Source of the DNA: Anaerolinea sp.
Lineage (GTDB): Bacteria > Chloroflexota > Anaerolineae > Aggregatilineales > UBA2796
Direction of reading: 5' to 3'
Length of the DNA stretch: 50,906 nt
Assembly: GCA_014879835.1 (NCBI GenBank)
Contig: JACSRJ010000291.1
Span: 1-50,906 of the forward strand
Shown: positions 15,549 through 24,648 of the stretch, one piece after another
How positions within the stretch are numbered: position 1 is the stretch's first letter
Layout of the letters: the number at the start of each line of letters is the position of its first letter
Translations under genes and position numbers: made by a program
Notes under the pieces: model-generated
The model's input: the letters and a program-made list of their open reading frames with translations, nothing else
Databases searched by the model: none
What the model was told of the DNA's origin: nothing

Positions 15549-18134
15549 TTAAGGCGCGACTACAAGCAGCACCCGTACCGGATCAATGACCTTGACCACG
15601 CCCGCATCAACCTCGATCAGCCCGTCACGGGGATGTGACCAATGAGGGTTCGGGTCTGCGCCAGAGATTGCGCTCATGGGCAGCAGGACATCATTGAGGC
15701 GCACTTCATTCACGGGCAGCGCTCCCAAAGGCAGCACCACCTGAATCCGTACCCGGCGTTCGGTGGGTGCATTGAGGTACTCACCCACAGCCGGGGACAC
15801 CTCAATACGCCAGTCCCCTTCCGCCGTGGTCACGCGGCTGATCAGGGTTTCGCGCACTTTGCCGCTTTGATAAGCGATGGTCTCACCATCGTCTTCGATC
15901 AAGGTGTATTGGTGTTCACCCGGAGCGGGGTAAACCCGGATCAGCAGATCATCGTTGAGACTGTCATCACGGCGTTTGCCCAGCATGTTTTCGGTCTGAT
16001 CGTCCACCGCCATCAAGGGCAGGATAGTCCCTTCACGCACAAACAGAGGTGCACGCAGCAGCCCATCGATCCGCCGGGGGGCGCTGAACCATTCCCCTTT
16101 ACTCTGGAAGTACTGTTGGGTGTAGTAGTTGTACCAGCCGCCCGCAGGCAGATAAACGGGAATGTCGTCACCCCGGTTGTCGGTGATGGTCACCATCATC
16201 AACGAGTCCCCGATCATCTTTTGGCTGCCGATGGTGCGCGCCTGAGGATCGTTTTGGAAAAAATACACCAGCGGCGCAAATAGCGGCTCCCCGCTGCGGT
16301 AGGCCCGATGGGCGGCGCTGTACAGGTAGGGGCTGAGTTCGTAACGCAGGCGCACGTTTGCCCGGTTGCTGTCCACATCCCCGATCAAGGACGGGGCGGT
16401 TTCGTAGCGGTTGTCAAGATTCATGGTGTGGGGGCGCAGGGGCACATCCAGCAGAGAGGCATTGGCCAGCCACAAGGTGTACAGGTCCTCGGTGGTGATC
16501 CCCGGTTGGGCCGCGTGCCGGTAAAAGCCTCCAATATCGGAGCCGAAGTAGTCGATCCCGCTGAGAGACATGTGCATCTGGACGTTATGCTGTGCGTTGA
16601 GGCTGGCGAGGTTGGAGCCGATGTCGCCTGACCACATACTCACCCCGTAGCGCTGCGATCCCGAAGTACCCGAACGGGAGAGGATGAAGGGGCGGCGCTG
16701 CACCTGATGGCGCTGATAGCCTTCCCAGATGCTCTTTGACCACATCAAGTTATAAACGTTGTGGACATCGGCATGAGTTTGGCGACTCAGTTCGGGGAAA
16801 CCGTAATACCAGCCAGTGTCATCGTAATTTTCGGGTTCACCTAAATCCGTCCAATGGGCGATCACCCCGATATCGATCAAGGCTTGACGGCGGTTATCGT
16901 GCCACCATGCGGCTGCTTCGGGGTTTGTCCAGTCGATCATGCCGCCGTAGCCCCACCATGAATCCATGGTGATCGGGTTGCAGGTGAGTTCGGCGCACTT
17001 CCTGACCAACAGCCCCGGTTGACTGAAGGCATCTTTGAAGCCCCGCGCCGTGGTGGCCAGATAGGACTCCTCGATCACCATCAATGAGACCCCGGCTTCT
17101 TCACGCAGGGTGGCGATCATCTCTGCGGGCAGGGGGAACCTCGACTCGTCCCATGCAAGCGCCCCCATCTGACTCCGATCCTTGGGGCTGATGCCCCCGA
17201 ACCACTGAAGATCAAGCACCAGACCGTCAATGGGGAAGTGGGCTTCGTGGAGTGAAGTCAGCACACCGAGGGCTTCGGCCCAGTCCTCATAACCATATTC
17301 GGAGACCCACAGCCCAAACATCTGTTTGGGGGGCACGGGCGGGCGTCCGGTCAATTCGAGGTAATCGGCGCGCAGATCGGGCAGGTTTGGGCCGGTCAGC
17401 AGATACCAACTGACGGGGGCACTTGAGACCCTGATCTTAAAGGGGGGATTCTTGAGATCCCACATCTGCTGGTAAAGGTTATCGAGAAAGAGCGCGTAGT
17501 TTTCGGTATTTGGGCCCAAGGCATAGAGGATGGGGAACTGAGCGTTGCCCACATTGCCGCCGTTGAGTCCGGTCATCTCGTTGCCATAAGGATTCAAGAC
17601 CATACGGCGCTGCCCCATCCAATTGCCGTCTGCGCCGCCGCGCCGTTGAAACTGCTCCCCCAGCCCGTAAAAGTCGGTGGTGCCTTCTTGGGTGAAGGTC
17701 AGGCCGCCCAATTGATCCGAGTCGGCCATGGGACAGAGGGTAGTCAGGGTGAGTTCCGGGGTGCGGGCCCGGTCAACGGCGGTCACACACAAGGTATTCA
17801 CATCCACGCTCAGGCGGAGCTGCGGGGTTTCAAGGATGTTGGGCGCGGGTGTGTTTAGGGACGAGGGGCCGGGGTAATCGGTCTTAAAGATCATCGGTGA
17901 GGTCCAGATGGTTTCAGCCTGTGGGGGATCAGCGCTCAGTTCGAGGTGGGCCAGATCATCATCAAGGACTTCGATCCGAAGGTGCAGACCGCCAGCTTCA
18001 AAGGAGGTGCGGAAAATGCCGGGGGTATCGGCCCTTCCGGTCAGGGGCGTACTGCTCAGGATAAAAACCAGCAGCACAAAACAGATCACAAATCGTCTAG
18101 AACCTTGAATGCGGGGACTCACGGGGTGATTCAT
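15549..18134 (-). CDS. Exported GH31 alpha-glycosidase
   Basis: An 861-residue glycoside hydrolase family 31 enzyme (alpha-glucosidase/alpha-xylosidase class, retaining). A signal peptide is visible (RRFVICFVLLVFILSSTPL, then RADTPG). Order: N-terminal beta-sandwich (FYGLGEQFQRRGG near residue 165), TIM barrel, then C-terminal beta-domains. The predicted nucleophile is D430 in HWTDLGEPE and the acid/base D504 in MWSGDIGS, both in the family's usual context. The C-terminal DUF5110-like segment ends with YTLIEDDGET and further strands. It sits between the second GH31 and the GH99-like gene on the same strand, pointing to stepwise breakdown of one alpha-linked glycan. Exact specificity cannot be told. 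Confidence 0.92.
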   Translation of the reverse strand: MNHPVSPRIQGSRRFVICFVLLVFILSSTPLTGRADTPGIFRTSFEAGGLHLRIEVLDDDLAHLELSADPPQAETIWTSPMIFKTDYPGPSSLNTPAPNILETPQLRLSVDVNTLCVTAVDRARTPELTLTTLCPMADSDQLGGLTFTQEGTTDFYGLGEQFQRRGGADGNWMGQRRMVLNPYGNEMTGLNGGNVGNAQFPILYALGPNTENYALFLDNLYQQMWDLKNPPFKIRVSSAPVSWYLLTGPNLPDLRADYLELTGRPPVPPKQMFGLWVSEYGYEDWAEALGVLTSLHEAHFPIDGLVLDLQWFGGISPKDRSQMGALAWDESRFPLPAEMIATLREEAGVSLMVIEESYLATTARGFKDAFSQPGLLVRKCAELTCNPITMDSWWGYGGMIDWTNPEAAAWWHDNRRQALIDIGVIAHWTDLGEPENYDDTGWYYGFPELSRQTHADVHNVYNLMWSKSIWEGYQRHQVQRRPFILSRSGTSGSQRYGVSMWSGDIGSNLASLNAQHNVQMHMSLSGIDYFGSDIGGFYRHAAQPGITTEDLYTLWLANASLLDVPLRPHTMNLDNRYETAPSLIGDVDSNRANVRLRYELSPYLYSAAHRAYRSGEPLFAPLVYFFQNDPQARTIGSQKMIGDSLMMVTITDNRGDDIPVYLPAGGWYNYYTQQYFQSKGEWFSAPRRIDGLLRAPLFVREGTILPLMAVDDQTENMLGKRRDDSLNDDLLIRVYPAPGEHQYTLIEDDGETIAYQSGKVRETLISRVTTAEGDWRIEVSPAVGEYLNAPTERRVRIQVVLPLGALPVNEVRLNDVLLPMSAISGADPNPHWSHPRDGLIEVDAGVVKVIDPVRVLLVVAP

Positions 18135-18164
18135 GTTTGCCTCATCACCTAAGTTATTTTTGTG

Positions 18165-18229
18165 AAGGAGACCCTAGGGTGAAGGGCGATCAATAATGCC
18201 CTTCAGGGGAGGTTCCTATGGTCTCCCTT
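18165..18229 (-). promoter_or_regulatory. Nested hairpin between the two GH31 genes
   Basis: GGAGACC (18167-18173) pairs with GGTCTCC (18220-18226), enclosing a second stem GAAGGGC/GCCCTTC. On the minus strand it lies a few tens of bases upstream of the exported GH31 start (ribosome site GGTGATGAGG). It may attenuate or protect mRNA. Confidence 0.5.
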
Positions 18230-18238
18230 TTAAGTGTA

Positions 18239-18272
18239 CCCCTATCCCCGGAAACCTCATCAAGGATAGGGG
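18239..18272 (-). terminator. Possible partial terminator between GH31 genes
   Basis: CCCCTATCC (18239-18247) pairs perfectly with GGATAGGGG (18264-18272) around a 16-nt loop, 33 nt after the upstream GH31 stop. There is no clear T-tract, so it is more likely an mRNA-stabilising or attenuating stem than a full terminator. Confidence 0.4.
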
Positions 18273-18304
18273 GCAAGTCGTGAAAGCGGCTCAGTCCCGC
18301 CCTG

Positions 18305-21004
18305 TTAGGGGGTGACCTCACGGGTGGACTTCACCACGGTATGGACATTGTCATAATCGATCTGGGCCCGCCATTGGGGGCGATGGCTCACCACCCCATC
18401 AGTGCCCTGACGCCACACTTTGCGCAGCGGGATCAGGGATAAAAAGCGGGGCACGATGCCGCGCTGCTGATCTGACCATTCGACATTGCCAAAATGCAGG
18501 TACACCCCACCATAACGGTAGGTGATGCGGCTGTCGGCGAGGTTGTTCCACAGGATTACCGAGACCGGGTGATCGGTATCTTCCAGCACCTGTATCCCCG
18601 CTTCACACAGGGTCTCAACAAGCGCCTGTGCCTGACTCTCGCTCATTGGAATCAGGTAGGGGATGAGCCTCTCTGGGTTGCTGATGATCGCATCAATTTC
18701 GCCTGCGATCTGGTGGCGCACCCCGGTATGCAGCTTGAAGAACTTGAGCAGTCGCAGCAGTTTTTCCCGCTTGAGGGAGCGCGGCGCTTGATTCCGCTGC
18801 GGCATTTGGATCACCACCCGAAGGGCCGATCCAGCCTTGATCGTCAGGCTTTTGAGGCTCAAGGTTTCCTTTTGGGCGTCGTAGGTAGGGCTGAGCGAGA
18901 CTGGTAAACCATCAACCTCCGCCCTGATCTGGGGCGCGCTGCCCAAGCCATAAAAGTGCAGATCAAAGGTGCGTTCAGCCGGGATCAGCCCTTTATCAGG
19001 TGGGGTGTTAAGCGCAAACTCGAGCCGATCCCCAAACCACCGCTGGCTGAAGTGCGTCAGGCAGTATTGATGGTGGTTGAAGTTCTGACTTTCACCGTCA
19101 TCCTCATACAGGATAAACTGATTATCCGCGCCCCCAAAGACGTGTACGTCGAGGGCAGGCGGGTTCTCCACGCCCCCCCATCCGGTGCGCGGGCCGAGGG
19201 GCACAATTGCGCCCGCTTTGGCAAAAACCGGTATCTCGTTGAGTTGACCGTACACGGGCTGCCATTGATCACCCTTCAGGCGTTCACCGCTAAAGAAGTC
19301 GTACCATTCCCCGGCGGGCAGCCACACCACCTGACGGCTGAGACCGGTCTCTGGATCGGCAGGAGTCACAAAAGGTGCGGCGATCAGTTCGGTGCCAAAA
19401 AGGTACTGGTGCGGGCAGTGATAAGCGGCTTCCTCCTCTGGGTAGTCATAATACATGGGCTGAACCAGAGGCAGGCTGTCCCGATGGGCATTCCACGCCA
19501 TCGAATACAGATAAGGAATCAGGGCATGGCGCAGTTGCAGGGCTTCGCGCAGGGCGTTGGTCACGTTGACATCCTCAAACTGCCACGGACGCGAATCGTA
19601 GAACTCCCCTTTGCCCACATGGATGCGCAAAATCGGGCTGAAGGCCCCAAACTGCACCCACCGGGTGAACAGTTCTGGGTCATTGTCGCCGCTGGTGTGC
19701 CCGCCGATGTCGTGGCTCCACCAACCATAACCAATGTTGCTGGCAGTGGGGGTCATATAGGACTGGAAACGCAGCGACTCCCATGTGCGGTAGGTGTCCC
19801 CTGAAAAGCCGATGGGGTAGCGCTGATGACCTTCGCGCCCCCAGCGGGAGAAAATGAAGGGACGGCGGCGGACTTCCCGCCCCAGATCGTAAAAATGTAG
19901 ATGGTTGATCAGCCACAGCGGATCAAGCCCCGGCAGATCACAAGCTTGCCCCTGCTGCCAATCCACCCACCAGAAGTCAACACCCATGCTTTCATAAGGA
20001 TGGTGCAGGACTTCAAAGTAGGCCTTCACAAAGGTAGGATCGGTGATATTGAACTTGATCGGCCTACCCGTTTGGGGATCAATGCCCATCCGCCGGGCCA
20101 TTTCGGGGTACTGGGTCTCGTGGTTGTGAATACCCTCTGCCGGGTGCAGATTGAGGGCCGTTTTTAGCCCTTTTTGATGCAAAAACTGGATCAGCCCTTC
20201 AGGATCAGGGAAAAGTTCCCGATTCCATGTGTAACCCGTCCATCCAGAAGAGGCGTTGCCGGTTTTGGTCAGGTGCCAGTCCATATCAATAATGCACACC
20301 GAAAAGGGGAACTGCTGGGCCTCAAAATCCTCAATGAGAGCCGTCAGCTCAGCCTGCGTATAGGCCCAATAGCGACTCCACCAATTGCCCAAAATCCAAC
20401 GTGGAATGAGGGGCATCTCACCGCTGATCCGGCAGTAGTCGCGCAGACAGGCTTTGTAGTCATGCCCGTAACCAAAAAAGTACCAGTCGGTGCCGCCGGG
20501 GACGCGGGCTTCGATGAAGTGACCGTGGTTAAACACATACGCGGTCGAGTCATCGATCAGGGACCATCCTTGCCGGGACATGAGTCCAGTCTCAAGGGGT
20601 GCACAGCCGTTCACAAAATCGAGGGTGCGGGTGGTGCCCAAAAGATTCTGATCAGGACTGTCGCCGGGACGCCAAACATGCCCGCTCTCCTTGAGGGTAA
20701 TCATGAGATTATCGGCGTTGAATCCCGATCCGGTACCCACTGTGGGCAGGTAGGTAAGCTGAAGGGCGGCGGTCTCGATCTCGATTCGATCCTCGGAGGT
20801 TTGGGCCACAAAATCAGGCACAGGCTGTGCCCGAAACCAGAAGGCTTGACTGGCCCGATCCTCAAAGCAGCCTTCGGGGTGAAACTCAAGGCGGATCAAA
20901 CGATCGGTGAGGATCGTGAAGCGTGCCTTGCCCCCGTGAACAACGGACTCAGGGGCGGCGGCAGGCTTTTGTGTGGGCGTAAAATGCGCTGGTAAAACAG
21001 GCAT
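18305..21004 (-). CDS. GH31 alpha-glycosidase, cytosolic, with extra C-terminal domain
   Basis: An 899-residue GH31 enzyme without a signal peptide. The catalytic barrel has nucleophile D348 in FWWVDWQQG and acid/base D403 in GFSGDTYRTW; the WWVDW-type context is seen in alpha-xylosidase/alpha-glucosidase relatives. C-terminal sandwich domains follow (VWLPAGEWYDFFSGE, FILYEDDGES). An extension of about 165 residues (735-899) follows: a basic helix-rich start (REKLLRLLKFFKLHTGVRHQIAG), then Trp/Tyr-rich strands. I do not recognise it. The start has AGGAAAG about 11 bases upstream. It follows the operon 2 permeases by 105 nt, so it probably acts inside the cell on oligosaccharides imported by that transporter. 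Exact linkage unknown. Confidence 0.92.
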   Translation of the reverse strand: MPVLPAHFTPTQKPAAAPESVVHGGKARFTILTDRLIRLEFHPEGCFEDRASQAFWFRAQPVPDFVAQTSEDRIEIETAALQLTYLPTVGTGSGFNADNLMITLKESGHVWRPGDSPDQNLLGTTRTLDFVNGCAPLETGLMSRQGWSLIDDSTAYVFNHGHFIEARVPGGTDWYFFGYGHDYKACLRDYCRISGEMPLIPRWILGNWWSRYWAYTQAELTALIEDFEAQQFPFSVCIIDMDWHLTKTGNASSGWTGYTWNRELFPDPEGLIQFLHQKGLKTALNLHPAEGIHNHETQYPEMARRMGIDPQTGRPIKFNITDPTFVKAYFEVLHHPYESMGVDFWWVDWQQGQACDLPGLDPLWLINHLHFYDLGREVRRRPFIFSRWGREGHQRYPIGFSGDTYRTWESLRFQSYMTPTASNIGYGWWSHDIGGHTSGDNDPELFTRWVQFGAFSPILRIHVGKGEFYDSRPWQFEDVNVTNALREALQLRHALIPYLYSMAWNAHRDSLPLVQPMYYDYPEEEAAYHCPHQYLFGTELIAAPFVTPADPETGLSRQVVWLPAGEWYDFFSGERLKGDQWQPVYGQLNEIPVFAKAGAIVPLGPRTGWGGVENPPALDVHVFGGADNQFILYEDDGESQNFNHHQYCLTHFSQRWFGDRLEFALNTPPDKGLIPAERTFDLHFYGLGSAPQIRAEVDGLPVSLSPTYDAQKETLSLKSLTIKAGSALRVVIQMPQRNQAPRSLKREKLLRLLKFFKLHTGVRHQIAGEIDAIISNPERLIPYLIPMSESQAQALVETLCEAGIQVLEDTDHPVSVILWNNLADSRITYRYGGVYLHFGNVEWSDQQRGIVPRFLSLIPLRKVWRQGTDGVVSHRPQWRAQIDYDNVHTVVKSTREVTP

Positions 21005-21109
21005 GATCGTTTCTTTCCTGAACCATGACAGAACACAATCAGGATACGGGTCAAAATGACCGTCTCAGAACACTGAATATTAAACCCTACGGTCGGCGGA
21101 TGGGTGTTT

Positions 21110-21982
21110 TTAGCCTTTGATGCTGCCCATTGTGACTCCGGTCTTCATAAAGCGCTGGAGCAAGATGGCGATCATCAGCGGGGGCATGAGGGCGATAAAG
21201 GCCGCAGCCATTTGCAAGTTGACCCCGTGATTGCTATCCGCCAGATAAAAGAGGCGCACCGTGATCGGCTGATATTGAGGGTTGGTGATCACCAGATAGG
21301 GCAGCAGGTAATCCTTCCATAAATCCATGAAGGTTAACACTGCTAAAATGAGCAGGATCGAACGCGACAAGGGCAGCACAATACGCAGTAGGATTTGCAG
21401 TTGAGAAGCCCCATCGATCCGGGCGCTGTCCAGAATCTCTGTGGGGATGCGATCAAAGAAATTTTTGAGTACAAAGATCGCAAAGGCGCTGGCCGCGTAA
21501 GGCAGCCACAACCCCCAATAGGACTCCAACAAGCTGATGTGCAGGATGGGCACATCCTTCAGGGTCACAAACAAGGGCACAAGGTAAGCGATGCCGGGGA
21601 TCATCAAGGTGATAAAAAAGAGCATCATGAGATAACGCCCACCCATAGGCTTAAGGCGTGATAGCCCATAAGCAGCGAGGGCGGAGATCGACAGCCGCAG
21701 AAACACCCCCACCGAGACGATCACAAAGGAGTTAAAAAACAGCTTGGCGATCTCAAATTTGTTCCATGCGGTGGTGTAGTTTTCCCACTGGGGGTTTTGG
21801 GGCAGCAGTTGAAGCCCGGAGGTGAAAATCTCCGTGCTGCCCTTTAGACCAGAGGTGAAGGCGTACACAAAGGGAAACAAGACCACCACTGCAATCGCCA
21901 GCAGCACCGCCATCGAACCGTAATAGTAGAGACGTCCAGTGGTCGTGCGAAGCTCAATATCTGATAAAATTGCCCGATCCAT
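21110..21982 (-). CDS. Sugar ABC transporter permease, operon 2 (CUT1, MalG-like)
   Basis: A 290-residue MalG-type permease: first helix YGSMAVLLAIAVVVLFPFVYAF, the family's GLKGSTEIFTSG loop, five further helices and an EAA loop ILDSARIDGASQLQILLRIV. It ends MGSIKG, a tail common in this family. The start at 21982 has AGGGAG eight bases upstream. It lies 31 nt after the MalF-like permease and just ahead of the GH31 genes, linking uptake with hydrolysis. Confidence 0.9.
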   Translation of the reverse strand: MDRAILSDIELRTTTGRLYYYGSMAVLLAIAVVVLFPFVYAFTSGLKGSTEIFTSGLQLLPQNPQWENYTTAWNKFEIAKLFFNSFVIVSVGVFLRLSISALAAYGLSRLKPMGGRYLMMLFFITLMIPGIAYLVPLFVTLKDVPILHISLLESYWGLWLPYAASAFAIFVLKNFFDRIPTEILDSARIDGASQLQILLRIVLPLSRSILLILAVLTFMDLWKDYLLPYLVITNPQYQPITVRLFYLADSNHGVNLQMAAAFIALMPPLMIAILLQRFMKTGVTMGSIKG

Positions 21983-22013
21983 CGCAAAAACTCCCTAAAT
22001 CACTGGATGCGGT

Positions 22014-22952
22014 TTAGTCGGCGCTCAGCCGGCGGTTGATGATCTGGTAAAAGAGCGAAAAGACCATCAAGGCTACTACCAAAATCAGACTCCACGCAGA
22101 GGCATAACCAATATCGGCCCGCAAGAAGGCGCGGTTATAGATATGCAGCACGGGGGTCAAGGTTGCCCTGCCGGGGCCACCTTTGGTCAGTAAAAACGGT
22201 TCGGTAAAAACCTGCACCACGGCCATAACCTGAAGGATAAGCAGCAGCGACATGATCGGGGCAAGGTGGGGCAGGGTGATAAAGCGCACCCGTGCCAACG
22301 GTGGGGCCCCGTCCAGTTCTGCGGCCTCGTACAACTCCGTGGGGATTTCCTGAAGGCTTGAGAGGTAGATCAAGGTGGTGGTGCCAAAGGCTGCCCACGT
22401 CATGATCGCCACCATGGAAGGTTTAACGAGGTTGGGGTCTTGCAGCCACTTTTGAGCCTCCACCCCAAAAACCTTCAGAAAGCTGTTCAGAAAGCCTGCA
22501 TCCGGGTCAAAGATAAAACGCCACACAATGACCGCAATCGAAATAGGCACCACAGTGGGCAAAAAATAAACGACTCTGAAAAATCCTTTGGCATTGCGCA
22601 TCTCACGGATCAGGATTGCCAGAAAGATCGGCACCCCGTACCCCATGGTGAGGCTGAGGACCGCAAATTGCAGGGCATTGGCCCAGATCACCCCAAGGGC
22701 GGGGTCTTTGCCCATCAGTTCAAAGTTCTTTAGACCCACCCATGTGGACTCGCCTGCCAGCCTCACATCCTGAAAACTCATCTGGATTGCCTGCGTGATC
22801 GGATACCATGCAACAAGCGCAAAGGTAAGGAGCGCGGGCAGCAGGAACAGGTAAGCTGCAAACTGTCTTGAGAGGTGATACCGAACTCGGCTCACCCAGT
22901 CATTTCTGAGTGGTACAGGTGGTTTCATAGGACTTGCCAGTGTTAGGCGCAT
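22014..22952 (-). CDS. Sugar ABC transporter permease, operon 2 (CUT1, MalF-like)
   Basis: A 312-residue permease with a first helix FAAYLFLLPALLTFALVAWYP followed by ITQAIQMSFQDV, typical of the MalF/UgpA branch. The EAA loop is YEAAELDGAPPLARVRFITLP and the KGGPGRAT signature follows. GGAGGT lies seven bases before the start. A strong hairpin separates it from the binding-protein gene. Confidence 0.9.
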   Translation of the reverse strand: MRLTLASPMKPPVPLRNDWVSRVRYHLSRQFAAYLFLLPALLTFALVAWYPITQAIQMSFQDVRLAGESTWVGLKNFELMGKDPALGVIWANALQFAVLSLTMGYGVPIFLAILIREMRNAKGFFRVVYFLPTVVPISIAVIVWRFIFDPDAGFLNSFLKVFGVEAQKWLQDPNLVKPSMVAIMTWAAFGTTTLIYLSSLQEIPTELYEAAELDGAPPLARVRFITLPHLAPIMSLLLILQVMAVVQVFTEPFLLTKGGPGRATLTPVLHIYNRAFLRADIGYASAWSLILVVALMVFSLFYQIINRRLSAD

Positions 22953-22978
22953 GATGTGACCTCCGATCCCCGCAGAGA

Positions 22979-23003
22979 GTCAGGTGGGGGGTACCCACCT
23001 GAC
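22979..23003 (-). promoter_or_regulatory. Hairpin in the binding protein-permease gap, operon 2
   Basis: A perfect 10-bp stem (GTCAGGTGGG at 22979-22988, CCCACCTGAC at 22994-23003) with a 5-nt loop lies directly after the binding-protein stop and before the permease ribosome site. It has the same position as in operons 1 and 3 and probably sets the binding protein to permease ratio. Confidence 0.65.
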
Positions 23004-23015
23004 CCACGTGTGTAG

Positions 23016-24419
23016 TTACTTGTCGAGGACAAATGACTGGAATTCTTCAGCCACTTCTGCCAAACGGAGAGCAGGGTCTACATCCTTGTTGGAGAGGATT
23101 TCGCCCACCAGAACGCCCAGTTCGGAGTAATAATCCTGAGCCGCAGCGGGGGGTTCCGCCTGAAGATTGAGTTCACCATTCAGCACAGCTTCGTTAAAGA
23201 GGGTGTAGTTTTCGACCGGAAGCACGTTGTACTGTGAACGGAAAGCTTCGATCTTGGATTGGTAGTCGGCCACATACAAAGGCAGCACGGGCTGTCCGAT
23301 CACCCGCCCCTGCTTCGACTGGGTGATAACCGAGCTTTCAAATTCATCAGGGTCAAACTGACGCCACAGTTGGAAGTAAAAGGCTGCTTCCTTCTGATCT
23401 TCAGTGGCAGAGGAGGCAACCATCCACAGCCCACCACCGGTCAAGGCAGTGCGTCCATTGGGGCCCTTGGGGGTGGCTGCATAACCGAACTTGGAGATGT
23501 CCGCATCAGGGTACTGGGTCTTCATGAACCCAAATTGATCACCCGCATAGATGACCATGGCCACACGGCCGGAAGCAAGGGCTTCGGTGATCGAGGCCCA
23601 GTCCAAAGTCGCGCCCGGAAGTACATCATATTTCCAGCGCAGATCATGGACAAACTTGAGCGCTTCTACGGTCGCGCCTTCGCCAAAGCCAGCGGTATAG
23701 GTGCCGTCGCCATTGGATTTGATGATCTCTTCAACCTTTGCTCCAAACCCATAGGCAATATTGGTGTAGTGCCAGCCCGTCGCGCCGGAACCGTCGTTGA
23801 TGAAGGCAAAACCCGCGATCCCATTGGCTTTGTCGGTAAGCTTCACGGCCATTTCAGCCAGTTCATCCCACGTCTGGGGGGGCGCATCATAACCCTTGGC
23901 CTTAAGCATCTCGATGTTGTAGGCCAGCCCAAGTGAATAGGCAAAATCAGGGATGCCATAAATCTTGCCGTTTTGGGTGGCGATCCCCAGTACGTTGGCA
24001 TTAAAGACCTTGTTGACCCCGGACTTCTCAAAGAGGGCGGTTAGATCGCCCGCTGCGCTTTGGGAGACGAACTTTTCCGGTTCCGTGAAGTAGGTGCGGA
24101 ACAGGGTGGGCAGTTGGTTGCCCGCAACCATCGCAATGAAGGCGGTGGGGTCGTACTTCAGTTCCAGACCTTCAATTTTGACATTGGGGTACATCTTTTG
24201 GAACTTGTCTACCTGTTCCTGCCACAGGGAAAGTTCGTCAACCAGATCGGGGGAGGGTTTGTCGCTGATAGTAATGGTGACTTCACGCCCTTCGGCGATT
24301 TTTTCGGGCATGGTGATCACAGAGGGGATGCTGCTGCCCCCCTGACCAATGGCAGTTGAAGCTGGAAGGACAGCAATCAACAGTGCAAGAACAAATAAAA
24401 AGGCGATTTTCTGCTTCAT
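23016..24419 (-). CDS. Extracellular sugar-binding protein, operon 2 (SBP family 1)
   Basis: A 467-residue solute-binding protein with a Sec signal peptide (MKQKIAFLFVLALLIAVLPAS, then AIGQGG). Family 1 features include LSLWQEQVDKFQKMYPNVKI, TWDELAEMAVKLTD and GGGLWMVASSATEDQKEAA. First gene of the glycan-use operon; its promoter and a 22-bp palindrome lie in the divergent gap with the tandem-headpiece LacI gene. The ligand is probably an oligosaccharide released by the exported GH31 and GH99-like enzymes of the same locus (inference from context). Confidence 0.92.
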   Translation of the reverse strand: MKQKIAFLFVLALLIAVLPASTAIGQGGSSIPSVITMPEKIAEGREVTITISDKPSPDLVDELSLWQEQVDKFQKMYPNVKIEGLELKYDPTAFIAMVAGNQLPTLFRTYFTEPEKFVSQSAAGDLTALFEKSGVNKVFNANVLGIATQNGKIYGIPDFAYSLGLAYNIEMLKAKGYDAPPQTWDELAEMAVKLTDKANGIAGFAFINDGSGATGWHYTNIAYGFGAKVEEIIKSNGDGTYTAGFGEGATVEALKFVHDLRWKYDVLPGATLDWASITEALASGRVAMVIYAGDQFGFMKTQYPDADISKFGYAATPKGPNGRTALTGGGLWMVASSATEDQKEAAFYFQLWRQFDPDEFESSVITQSKQGRVIGQPVLPLYVADYQSKIEAFRSQYNVLPVENYTLFNEAVLNGELNLQAEPPAAAQDYYSELGVLVGEILSNKDVDPALRLAEVAEEFQSFVLDK

Positions 24420-24502
24420 CGTATGCTCCCAAAACTCGGATCAGGTGGTTTCTGAACTGCCCCCTCCTCTTTTTTGAGGGCCGTATCGAAACCGTTTAAA
24501 AC

Positions 24503-24524
24503 ATTTTTGAGACGTCTCAAAAAT
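24503..24524. promoter_or_regulatory. 22-bp perfect palindromic operator
   Basis: The sequence is a perfect inverted repeat centred on GAGAC/GTCTC and flanked by runs of A and T (inner 20 bp at 24504-24523). It lies just downstream of the operon 2 -10 box and overlaps the -35 box of the lacI-type gene. It is the obvious binding site for the adjacent LacI-family regulator. A second, weaker LacI-like palindrome (AAACCGTTT, 24489-24497) lies 6 bp away. Confidence 0.8.
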
Positions 24525-24535
24525 CATGATATAGT
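24507..24535 (+). promoter_or_regulatory. Predicted promoter of the tandem-headpiece LacI gene
   Basis: TTGAGA (24507-24512), a 17-nt spacer and TATAGT (24530-24535) fit a sigma70 promoter. The -35 lies within the palindrome, so the regulator should repress its own gene. Confidence 0.55.
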
Positions 24536-24554
24536 GAATGTTATGAAATGTCAA
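24526..24554 (-). promoter_or_regulatory. Predicted promoter of sugar operon 2
   Basis: On the minus strand, a consensus TTGACA (24549-24554), a 17-nt spacer and TATCAT (24526-24531). The palindrome begins 2 bp downstream, covering the expected start site, a classic repressor position. Confidence 0.7.
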
Positions 24555-24648
24555 GCAGTTGGTCAAAATCGTTTTGAGTGGGATGATTGATGCTGACAGG
24601 CGCTTACCGTCAGGTGCCGCAGGTGTATCAGCAGACAAGGATGAACTC

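Noticed and set aside
14730-15638. Plus-strand frame of 302 codons opposite the glycosidases
   Set aside because: It runs across the ends of two well-supported minus-strand genes, and its product resembles no protein family.
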